A program made the position numbers and the translations under genes. The notes under the pieces were generated by a model. That model did not search any database. It was not told where the DNA came from and saw only the letters and a program-made list of their open reading frames with translations. This document shows positions 1-6,544 of a stretch of 64,000 bases of DNA, piece after piece. Source of the stretch: Novispirillum itersonii (GTDB taxonomy: Bacteria > Pseudomonadota > Alphaproteobacteria > Rhodospirillales > Rhodospirillaceae); contig NZ_JACIIX010000002.1 in the NCBI RefSeq assembly GCF_014205675.1, forward strand, positions 141,970 through 205,969. The letters run 5' to 3'. Numbering within the stretch: position 1 is the stretch's first letter; each line of letters starts with the position of its first letter.

Positions 1-1
1 T

Positions 2-204
2 ATGGCGGCCCGACTGGCCCATTGAGGGCCCGTCCGCCCGTGCGGACGTAAGCCAAGCGGACGGATGTCCGCGCCCGGCGTCTGAGGGGCCAAACAACCA
101 AGGGCCGCATGGCGGCCCGACTGGCCCATTGAGGGCCCGTCCGCCCGTGCGGACGTAAGCCAAGCGGACGGATGTCCGCGCCCGGCGTCTGAGGGGCCAA
201 ACAA
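2..204. repeat. Tandem 96-bp hairpin-rich direct repeat
   Basis: Positions 2-97 and 109-204 are identical over 96 bases, with a period of 107. Each copy holds GGCCC/GGGCC (16-20 with 26-30), GTCCGC/GCGGAC (32-37 with 42-47) and GCGGAC/GTCCGC (57-62 with 67-72); add 107 for copy 2. An outer GGCCC (7-11) can pair with GGGCC (87-91), giving a four-way junction. The linker adds GGGCCGC (102-108) and GCGGCCC (112-118) around ATG. Each copy also opens with a seven-codon ORF, MAARLAH, then TGA. Copy 2 ends 14 bases before the alcohol dehydrogenase start. The array may extend left of the window. Its function is unknown. Confidence 0.9.
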
Positions 205-218
205 ACAGGATTAAAACA

Positions 219-1382
219 ATGAGCCATATCAACAGTGTGTTCCGTTGCCCGCCGCGTATCCTGTGTGCGGTTGATGCGCTGGACGGTCTGGGCGCGGTGA
301 TGACCGGGCTGGGATCGACGGCGGTGGTGATTGTCTGCGATCCGGGGATTGTGACGCTGGGGTTTGCCGACCGGGCGATCCGGTCGCTGACCGCCGCCGG
401 ATGCCGGGTCAGCGTGTACAGTGATGTGTCGGCGGACCCGCCGACCACGGTGGTGGAAGCAGCCGTGGCGGCGGCCCGCGCGTTCGGGGCCGATGGCGTG
501 GTCGGTCTGGGCGGCGGCAGTTCGCTCGATACCGCCAAGCTGGTGGCGCTGATGGTGCCGAATGATCAGCCGCTGGCGGAGATGTACGGTCACGATCTGG
601 CGAAGGGCAAGCGCCTGCCGCTGGTGCAGGTGCCGACCACCGCCGGGACCGGGTCGGAAGTGACGTGGGTGTCGGTGGTGACTGACGAGGCCCAGCAGAA
701 GAAGGCCATTTACGCGCCGCAGCTGTTGCCGGACGTGGCGCTGCTGGATCCGACCCTGACCGTCGGCCTGCCGCCGAAGGTGACGGCGGCGACCGGTCTG
801 GACGCCATGGTGCACGCTATCGAGGCCTATACCAGCCGCACCCGCAAGAACCCGATTGCCGACGGTCTGGCCACTTCGGCCCTGCGGCTGCTGGCGGGGA
901 ATATCCGCACCGTGGTGACGGATGGCAGCAATCTTGCCGCCCGGGCGGCGATGTTGCAGGGCTCGCTGATGGCCGGGATGGCCTTCGTCAACGCTTCGGT
1001 GGCGGCGATCCATGCGCTGGCCTATCCGCTGGGGGCGCGCTACCACATTCCGCATGGCCATTCCAACGCGCTGGTGATGGCGCAGGTGATCCGCTTCAAC
1101 CTGCCCGCCGCCCTGCCGCTGTACGCGGAGCTGGCCGACTGCCTGCTGCCGGGGCAGCAGTTCGCGACGCCGGAACAGGCGGCGGAGGCCTTTGTGGCGG
1201 AGATTGAGGCGCTGGTGCCTGCCACCGGGCTGGAAACCCGTCTGTCGGCACTGGGGGTGGCGGCGGACGCCATTCCGTCGATGGCGGAAGAGGTGGTGAT
1301 CGGGATCCGTCGTCTGATCGACTGCAACCCGCGTGACATGACGCAGGCGGATGTTGAGGCGATCTACCGCAGTATTTTCTGA
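219..1382 (+). CDS. Iron-containing alcohol dehydrogenase
   Basis: A 387-residue protein of the iron-dependent (group III) alcohol dehydrogenase family, which interconverts alcohols and aldehydes or ketones with NAD(P). The nucleotide-binding GGGSSLDTAK lies at residues 98-107 and TTAGTGSEVT at about 140-149. The four metal ligands expected from the FucO family are visible as Asp195, His199, His265 and His279. Length is normal for the family. The start has an AGGA ribosome site at 207-210 and lies just after the second copy of the structured repeat, so the 5' leader is probably structured. A hairpin terminator follows. The substrate cannot be told from sequence. Confidence 0.9.
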   Translation: MSHINSVFRCPPRILCAVDALDGLGAVMTGLGSTAVVIVCDPGIVTLGFADRAIRSLTAAGCRVSVYSDVSADPPTTVVEAAVAAARAFGADGVVGLGGGSSLDTAKLVALMVPNDQPLAEMYGHDLAKGKRLPLVQVPTTAGTGSEVTWVSVVTDEAQQKKAIYAPQLLPDVALLDPTLTVGLPPKVTAATGLDAMVHAIEAYTSRTRKNPIADGLATSALRLLAGNIRTVVTDGSNLAARAAMLQGSLMAGMAFVNASVAAIHALAYPLGARYHIPHGHSNALVMAQVIRFNLPAALPLYAELADCLLPGQQFATPEQAAEAFVAEIEALVPATGLETRLSALGVAADAIPSMAEEVVIGIRRLIDCNPRDMTQADVEAIYRSIF

Positions 1383-1406
1383 TCCGGTTTTTCCGGACTG
1401 GACGGG

Positions 1407-1442
1407 ATGGCCCTGCTGCAAGGCGGGGCCATTCCTGTTTTT
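1407..1442 (+). terminator. Terminator after alcohol dehydrogenase
   Basis: ATGGCCC (1407-1413) pairs with GGGCCAT (1426-1432), followed by a T-rich run ending at 1442. It separates the dehydrogenase from the diguanylate cyclase. Confidence 0.75.
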
Positions 1443-1457
1443 CAGGTAGGGCTTTCC

Positions 1458-1468
1458 GGGGGGGGGGG
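1458..1468. repeat. G11 homopolymer in the diguanylate cyclase leader
   Basis: Eleven consecutive G residues lie 76 to 66 bases upstream of the preferred ATG of the diguanylate cyclase. Runs of this length are prone to slipped-strand change. No coding frame crosses it convincingly, so any effect would be on transcription or leader structure. Confidence 0.85.
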
Positions 1469-1533
1469 TATGCTCTTCACAGAGAGGGGGGAGTCCGTTA
1501 GACTTCTTCTGATTACAGGAAGGCGTGAACGGC

Positions 1534-3006
1534 ATGCAGGGCGGGGCTTTTTCAGGGGCAATCCGGACCGTTGCCGTCCGGATGGTTACGGCTGTGGTCA
1601 TGCTGGCCGGAGCCGTCTGGCTGGGGCTGGACCTTTACGCCAGCCGCGAAAGCATCCTGACGGAAAAGCGGGATCTGGTGCAGCAGAAGAGCCAGTTCAT
1701 GAGCCAGTGGTTCGGAACGACCATTCTGTCCGCCGATTATGTGCTGCGGGATATTCTGGGGCGGGTGGCCCCGTCCGGACTGGGACCGCAGGCGGGGACG
1801 CCACACTGGCGGGAGCAGATGAACCGCCTGTTGCAGCAAAAAAAGCAGTCGCTGGAGGCTCTGGAAGGACTTTCCGTCTATGGGCCGGACTGTGTGTTTC
1901 TGGTCGCGGCTGATCCCAGAGTGATCGGGTTCCGCAGCAATCAGTCGTTCTGCCGGGATCCGTCGGTGCCGGTTTCCACCGAGACGGTCGTTCAGTATAT
2001 GCCGACCGAACGCTCAGCCAGTCACCGTCCGGTGCTGCTGGTGTCCCGCAATATGGTGGATGCCGACGGGAAGCTGGTGGCCGGGGCGCTGGCGGCGATT
2101 GACCTGAGTTTCGCTCAGAACTGGCTGAACGGTTTTCCGGTCGGCCCGCGTGATGTGCTGGCGGTTGTTGATGGCGAGGATACGCTGCTGGCCCGCAACC
2201 CGCTGATCCCCGATGTGATCGGCCGCCGGGCCCCGGCCCCGCCGGGGCAACCGTCCTTTGGCGAAACCCGGGGCAGTGCCAGCTTTCTCGCCACCTCGCC
2301 GTTTGACGGGCGCGCGCGCATCTTTGGTATCAGCAAGATTGAACGGATCCCCCTGCTGGTGATCGTCGGTCTGGACCGCGAGGACGTGCTGGCGGACTGG
2401 CGGCACCGTGCGGTGCTGGTGGGGGCGGGGTATCTGGTTCTGACCGGGCTGGTGTTCGGCCTGATACGGGCGCACCGGGTGGCCCTGCGGCAGCGGGAAA
2501 TGATGCACCGTCTGGCCGTCACCGATCCGCTGACCGGCATTGCCAACCGCCGCCATCTGCTGGAAGCTGCGGAACAGGCCGTGCATCAGGCATGGCGGGA
2601 CGGAACCCCGCTGTCGGTGCTGCAACTGGATATCGACCATTTCAAACAGGTCAATGACCGCTGGGGGCATCCGGTGGGGGACCGGGCCATCTGCCTGCTG
2701 ACGCAGGAGATGGCGACCCACGTCCGCCCGGAAGATACCATCGGCCGTCTGGGGGGCGAGGAATTTGCCGTTCTGCTGCCGGGGCTGGAGCGGGCACAGG
2801 CTGTCGCCGTGGCGGAACGGCTGCGGCAGGCAGTGGCGGAGGCCCGCTTTGACGCTGGCAGTGGCGGGGCGCAGGGGATTACCGTCAGCATCGGCGTGGC
2901 CGATCTTCAGGACAGCGACACCGGATTTGACGGTGTGCAGCTGCGGGCCGACGCGGCCCTGTACCGCGCCAAGGCTTCAGGCCGCAACCGGGTGATTGCG
3001 GCCTGA
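1534..3006 (+). CDS. Membrane-bound diguanylate cyclase (GGDEF)
   Basis: Predicted to make cyclic di-GMP from two GTP in response to an extracytoplasmic signal. The reading frame is open from a GTG at 1525, but AGGAAGG at 1517-1523 is too close to it and fits the ATG at 1534. Numbered from the GTG, there is a membrane helix at about 15-38, a periplasmic Cache-like sensor to about 295, a second helix at about 296-316 and a GGDEF domain at about 330-490. DPLTGIANRR opens the catalytic domain and the signature is GGEEF (410-414). RPED (401-404), five residues upstream, is an intact RxxD inhibitory site, so product feedback is expected. No EAL domain follows. Confidence 0.9.
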   Translation: MQGGAFSGAIRTVAVRMVTAVVMLAGAVWLGLDLYASRESILTEKRDLVQQKSQFMSQWFGTTILSADYVLRDILGRVAPSGLGPQAGTPHWREQMNRLLQQKKQSLEALEGLSVYGPDCVFLVAADPRVIGFRSNQSFCRDPSVPVSTETVVQYMPTERSASHRPVLLVSRNMVDADGKLVAGALAAIDLSFAQNWLNGFPVGPRDVLAVVDGEDTLLARNPLIPDVIGRRAPAPPGQPSFGETRGSASFLATSPFDGRARIFGISKIERIPLLVIVGLDREDVLADWRHRAVLVGAGYLVLTGLVFGLIRAHRVALRQREMMHRLAVTDPLTGIANRRHLLEAAEQAVHQAWRDGTPLSVLQLDIDHFKQVNDRWGHPVGDRAICLLTQEMATHVRPEDTIGRLGGEEFAVLLPGLERAQAVAVAERLRQAVAEARFDAGSGGAQGITVSIGVADLQDSDTGFDGVQLRADAALYRAKASGRNRVIAA

Positions 3007-3030
3007 CGGACTCGGCGACAGAAGGGGCGC

Positions 3031-3657
3031 TCAGGGCACATCGGGCCGGGCATGGGCCGGAAAGGCCGGACGGCTGAGCAGACGCCGGTAATAGCCGGTG
3101 ATTCCGGGCAGGTCCGGGCGCTGCATCGGCATGTGCAGCCAGCGGTGCACCGAAACCCCCAGCACCACATCAGCAAGGGTGAACGTCTCCCCGGTGACAT
3201 AGGCCCCGGTGCGGCTGATCTGGTCGTCCAGCAGACCCATGGTGCGGTTCCATCCGGCAATGCCTGCGGCCAGCGCCTGCGGGTCGCTGTGGGCCGGGCT
3301 TTTGCGGATCAGCCCCATGAAGGGGGTGCGCCAGGAGGTGTTCAGCTCGGTCGCCTGCCAGTCCATCCACTGCTCCACCCGTGACCGGGCGGTGATGTCC
3401 GCTGGCAGAAGGTCGGTCCGACCGGCCTTGCCGGCCAGATAGCGGCAGATGGTGTTGGATTCCCACAGGACATGACCGTCATCGGTCAGCACCGGGATCA
3501 GGCCGTTGGGGTTCAGGGCCAGCACTTCGGGCACCGGCTCCGGCCCCGGAGCGTCGTAGTTCTGGGCGGCGCGGGCAATGGTCAGCCCCAGTTCATCGCA
3601 CAGCCACAGCACTTTGCGCACATTGATTGAAGACGGGCGGCCATACACCGTAATCAT
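3031..3657 (-). CDS. Glutathione S-transferase family protein
   Basis: A 208-residue cytosolic GST-like protein. The thioredoxin-like N-terminal half begins ITVYGRPSSINVRKVLW and contains ESNTICRYL, the gamma-glutamyl-binding Glu-Ser element. The C-terminal half is helical. The frame opens at 3672, but GGAGGAAA, read on the minus strand across 3670-3663, lies within those first codons and is spaced correctly for the ATG at 3657, so I use that start. It converges on the diguanylate cyclase with a 24-base gap and is divergent from the ferric-reductase-like gene. Substrate unknown; conjugation, reduction or isomerisation are all possible. Confidence 0.85.
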   Translation of the reverse strand: MITVYGRPSSINVRKVLWLCDELGLTIARAAQNYDAPGPEPVPEVLALNPNGLIPVLTDDGHVLWESNTICRYLAGKAGRTDLLPADITARSRVEQWMDWQATELNTSWRTPFMGLIRKSPAHSDPQALAAGIAGWNRTMGLLDDQISRTGAYVTGETFTLADVVLGVSVHRWLHMPMQRPDLPGITGYYRRLLSRPAFPAHARPDVP

Positions 3658-3793
3658 TGCCGTTTCCTCCATGATGGTCTCTGCCGGGGGCGATCTGTCA
3701 GCGCGCAGTGTTTCATGGTTTCTGGCTGTCGTGCAGCCCGTGCCGGAGGCGGTATGGGCGGTGATTTCTCCGCTGCCAGCTGAGAAAAAGTTG

Positions 3794-3812
3794 TCCTTAT
3801 GAAAAATAAGGA
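3794..3812. promoter_or_regulatory. Inverted repeat in the GST/flavocytochrome intergenic region
   Basis: TCCTTAT (3794-3800) and ATAAGGA (3806-3812) are perfect 7-base arms around GAAAA. The 286-base divergent region 3658-3943 has no other gene. The repeat could be an operator or a weak hairpin; no family is recognisable. Confidence 0.35.
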
Positions 3813-3961
3813 ATTCTGAGCGGTGTATTCAAACGCTGTTCAGTTGGCCTCTGGCATTCTGTGCAGACTGATGAAAGCGCCGGAAAACAGCAGAGATTGC
3901 AGGAAACTTCCCGGTCAGGCGTATCAGGATCAGAGATTTATAAATGTGTGGGGGCCGTGTC

Positions 3962-5299
3962 ATGCGTACCATTAAAATCTTTCTGTCCGGTTTGCTGGCG
4001 GGGGTTGCCCTGCTGTGGCTGGCGGCAGAGCCCGGGGTGTTTCATCTCACCGGCTTTTTCCCGCTGCGCAATGCGATGGCGCAGCTGACCGGGGTGCTGG
4101 CGATCACCTGTATGTCGGTGGCGATGGTGCTGGCGGTGCGTCCCCGCTGGCCGGAACGCTGGTTCGGCGGGCTGGACCGCATGTACCGGCTGCATAAATG
4201 GCTGGGCATCAGCGCGCTGGTTCTGGCGGTGACCCACTGGCTGTGGGCCAAGGGGCCGAAATGGGCGGTGGGTTTCGGCCTGCTGGACCGCCCGCAGCGC
4301 GGGCCGCGTCCGGTTGCGGACGGGGTGGTGGAGCAGACCCTGCAATCCCTGCGCGGCACGGCGGAAGGGGTCGGGGAATGGGCCTTTTACGGGGCGGCGG
4401 CGCTGATGGTGCTGGCCCTGATCAAGTGGTTCCCCTACCGCTGGTTCTTCAAAACCCACCGCATTCTGGCCATCAGCTATCTGGTGCTGGTGTTCCATGC
4501 CGTGGTGCTGCTGAACTTTGTCGACTGGCTGACCCCGCTGGGGCTGCTGATGGCGGCGCAGCTGGCGGCAGGTTCGGTGGCGGCGGTGATCGTGCTGCTG
4601 CGCCGCGTGGCGGTGACCCGCAAGGTGGAGGCAACGGTGGCCGATGTCACCTATTACCCCGGCGTCCGCACGCTGGAAATGGCGGTGGCGGTGCCGGAGG
4701 GCTGGCCGGGCCACAAGGCCGGGCAGTTTGCCTTTGTCACCACCGATCCGGCGGATGGGCCACATCCCTATACCATTGCCTCGGCCTGGGCGGGCAGTGA
4801 CAACCGGCTGACCTTTATCGTCAAGGAACTGGGCGATCATACCGCCCGTCTGCGGCAGACGGTGCAGCCGGGGCTGCCGGTGACGGTGGAAGGCCCCTAT
4901 GGCTGCTTCACCTTTGAGGACGACGCTCCGGAACAGATCTGGGTCGGTGGCGGGATCGGCATCACCCCCTTTGTGGCCCGCCTGAAGGATCTGGCGGCGC
5001 GGTCGGGGGCGGCCCCACGGACGGTGCATCTGTTCCACACCACTGCCGACCATGACGAGGCGGCGCTGGCGAAGCTGCGGGCCGATGCGGCGGCGGCGGG
5101 GGTGACCCTGCATATTCTGGTCGACAGCCGCGACGGCCGTCTGGATGGGGCAGCGATCCGGGCGCGGGTGCCGGGGTGGCGTCAGGCCAGCCTGTGGTTC
5201 TGTGGCCCGGCGGGGTTCGGGCAGGCCCTGCGGACCGATTTCTCGGCCTGCGGCCTGCCGGACAGCCGGTTCCATCAGGAACTGTTTGCCCTGCGATAA
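3962..5299 (+). CDS. Ferric-reductase-like transmembrane flavocytochrome
   Basis: A membrane oxidoreductase expected to pass electrons from NAD(P)H through FAD to two haems and then to an acceptor such as ferric iron or oxygen. The frame is open from 3944, but the ATG at 3962 (MRTIKIFLSG) is preceded by a G-rich stretch and starts the first membrane helix, so it is preferred. Counted from 3944, haem-ligand candidates are His84 and His98 in one helix and His172 and His185 in another. The FAD-binding HPYT motif is at 274-277 and the nucleotide-binding GGGIGITPF at 335-343. Its C-terminus converges on fruR with a 19-base gap. The physiological acceptor is not determined. Confidence 0.85.
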   Translation: MRTIKIFLSGLLAGVALLWLAAEPGVFHLTGFFPLRNAMAQLTGVLAITCMSVAMVLAVRPRWPERWFGGLDRMYRLHKWLGISALVLAVTHWLWAKGPKWAVGFGLLDRPQRGPRPVADGVVEQTLQSLRGTAEGVGEWAFYGAAALMVLALIKWFPYRWFFKTHRILAISYLVLVFHAVVLLNFVDWLTPLGLLMAAQLAAGSVAAVIVLLRRVAVTRKVEATVADVTYYPGVRTLEMAVAVPEGWPGHKAGQFAFVTTDPADGPHPYTIASAWAGSDNRLTFIVKELGDHTARLRQTVQPGLPVTVEGPYGCFTFEDDAPEQIWVGGGIGITPFVARLKDLAARSGAAPRTVHLFHTTADHDEAALAKLRADAAAAGVTLHILVDSRDGRLDGAAIRARVPGWRQASLWFCGPAGFGQALRTDFSACGLPDSRFHQELFALR

Positions 5300-5318
5300 G
5301 GGCAGAGGGTTTTGGGGG

Positions 5319-6305
5319 TCAACTGCGGGCGGCGGTTGACCCCCGGATCACACAGCGGCCGCTGAGGACGATCTTGCGGACCGGCAGGTCGTCCCGCTCC
5401 AGCCGTTCAAACAGCAGGGCCATGGCGGTGGCGCCGATTTCCTGCACCGGCTGTTCAATCACCGTCAGGCCGGGGCCGACCAGTTCGGTCCATGTTTCGT
5501 TGTCAAACCCGGCCACCGCCAGCCCGTCCGGCATCGTCAGCCCGGCCGCGCGCACGGCCCGGGTTGCCCCCAGCAACAGCTGACCATTGCTGACCACCAC
5601 CGCTTCGGGCCGGTCGGTGCCCTCCAGCAGGGCGGTGACATGGGCTTCCGCCGCCGCCGCCTGCGGGGCGATGAAGGTGGCCTCCGGGGTCAGCCCGTGG
5701 CGGTGCATGGCGGCGGCGTAACCATCGTGCCGTTCCACCCCGGTGGTGCTGGTGTTGCCGAACAGCCCGTGGATCCGGCGGTAGCCCTGTGCCACCAGAT
5801 GATCGACCAGCAGGGTGCTGGCCCCGGCATTGTCCAGCACCACGGCATCGTGCAGGCCGGGGGGGCCGCTGCGGTCAATCAGCACCACCGGAAAATCCAG
5901 CGCAAAGCGATGCAGGGCTTCACAGGTGGTGCGGGTTGGTGCGAAAATCAGTCCGGTCACCCGTTCTTCCTGCATCAGGCGCAGGTACAGTTCTTCCCGG
6001 TCGGGGTTTTCATCGGTATTGCACAGAATCACCCGCATCCCGGCGTGATAGGCGGCCTCTTCCACCGCCCGGCTGACGGCGGTGAAGAAGGGGTTGCGGA
6101 TATCCGACACCACCAGCCCGATGGTCTGGCTGTGCTGGGACCGCAGGCGACGGGCGGACAGATTGGGGCGGTATCCGGTGGCCCGGATGGCCTCCTCCAC
6201 CCGGAGGCGGGTTTCGCCGCTGACCGGCCCGTTGCTGAGGGTGCGGGATACCGTCGCCACCGAGACCCCGGCATGGCGGGCCACATCCTTGATGCTGACG
6301 CTCAT
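5319..6305 (-). CDS. fruR: LacI-family regulator of the fructose PTS operon
   Basis: A 328-residue LacI/GalR repressor. The N-terminal helix-turn-helix (VSIKDVARHAGVSVATVSR) and hinge helix (NLSARRLRSQ) are intact, and the periplasmic-binding-protein-like effector domain fills the rest. It is divergent from fruB-fruK-fruA, and two matching 14-bp operators lie in the shared intergenic region, so it very probably represses that operon and perhaps itself. By analogy with FruR/Cra the effector would be a fructose phosphate; that is inference. A 10-bp inverted repeat (5314-5323 with 5335-5344) overlaps its 3' end but lacks a T tract. Confidence 0.88.
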   Translation of the reverse strand: MSVSIKDVARHAGVSVATVSRTLSNGPVSGETRLRVEEAIRATGYRPNLSARRLRSQHSQTIGLVVSDIRNPFFTAVSRAVEEAAYHAGMRVILCNTDENPDREELYLRLMQEERVTGLIFAPTRTTCEALHRFALDFPVVLIDRSGPPGLHDAVVLDNAGASTLLVDHLVAQGYRRIHGLFGNTSTTGVERHDGYAAAMHRHGLTPEATFIAPQAAAAEAHVTALLEGTDRPEAVVVSNGQLLLGATRAVRAAGLTMPDGLAVAGFDNETWTELVGPGLTVIEQPVQEIGATAMALLFERLERDDLPVRKIVLSGRCVIRGSTAARS

Positions 6306-6342
6306 CCCCGGGTCCTTTCAGGGCAGGAGTCGGTGGGGTTTA

Positions 6343-6356
6343 TGATAACGTTTCCA
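6343..6356. promoter_or_regulatory. FruR operator O1
   Basis: TGATAACGTTTCCA is a LacI-family dyad centred on CG. It lies 38-51 bases upstream of the fruR start and 100 bp from the second site, so it could serve autoregulation or DNA looping. Confidence 0.7.
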
Positions 6357-6429
6357 ATCATTATTGATCCATAATAGGCCAAGAAAACAAGCTTTCAAGC
6401 CATGTCTGCACGATGACGATGGCGGTGGA

Positions 6430-6458
6430 TTGACAATTTTTGTGTAAACGTTTTCAAT
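6430..6458 (+). promoter_or_regulatory. fruB promoter overlapped by operator O2
   Basis: TTGACA (6430-6435) is a perfect -35 box. TTCAAT (6453-6458), after a 17-base spacer, is a 4/6 match to the -10 box. The operator dyad TGTAAACGTTTTCA covers 6443-6456, occupying the spacer and most of the -10 box, a geometry expected to block RNA polymerase directly. Confidence 0.75.
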
Positions 6459-6544
6459 CATCGAAACAGGCAGCGAAACACCCGCGCCGGAGTGTGGCGG
6501 TTTCAGGGGTGGAACGGTGCCGACGCATCGCACGAGGAAGCGCC

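Noticed and set aside
2-204. CRISPR array
   Set aside because: Only two long 96-base repeats with an 11-base linker; no spacer-sized unique units and no cas genes.
3938-5275. 445-residue minus-strand ORF
   Set aside because: Antisense to the ferric-reductase-like gene, with shadow-type composition.
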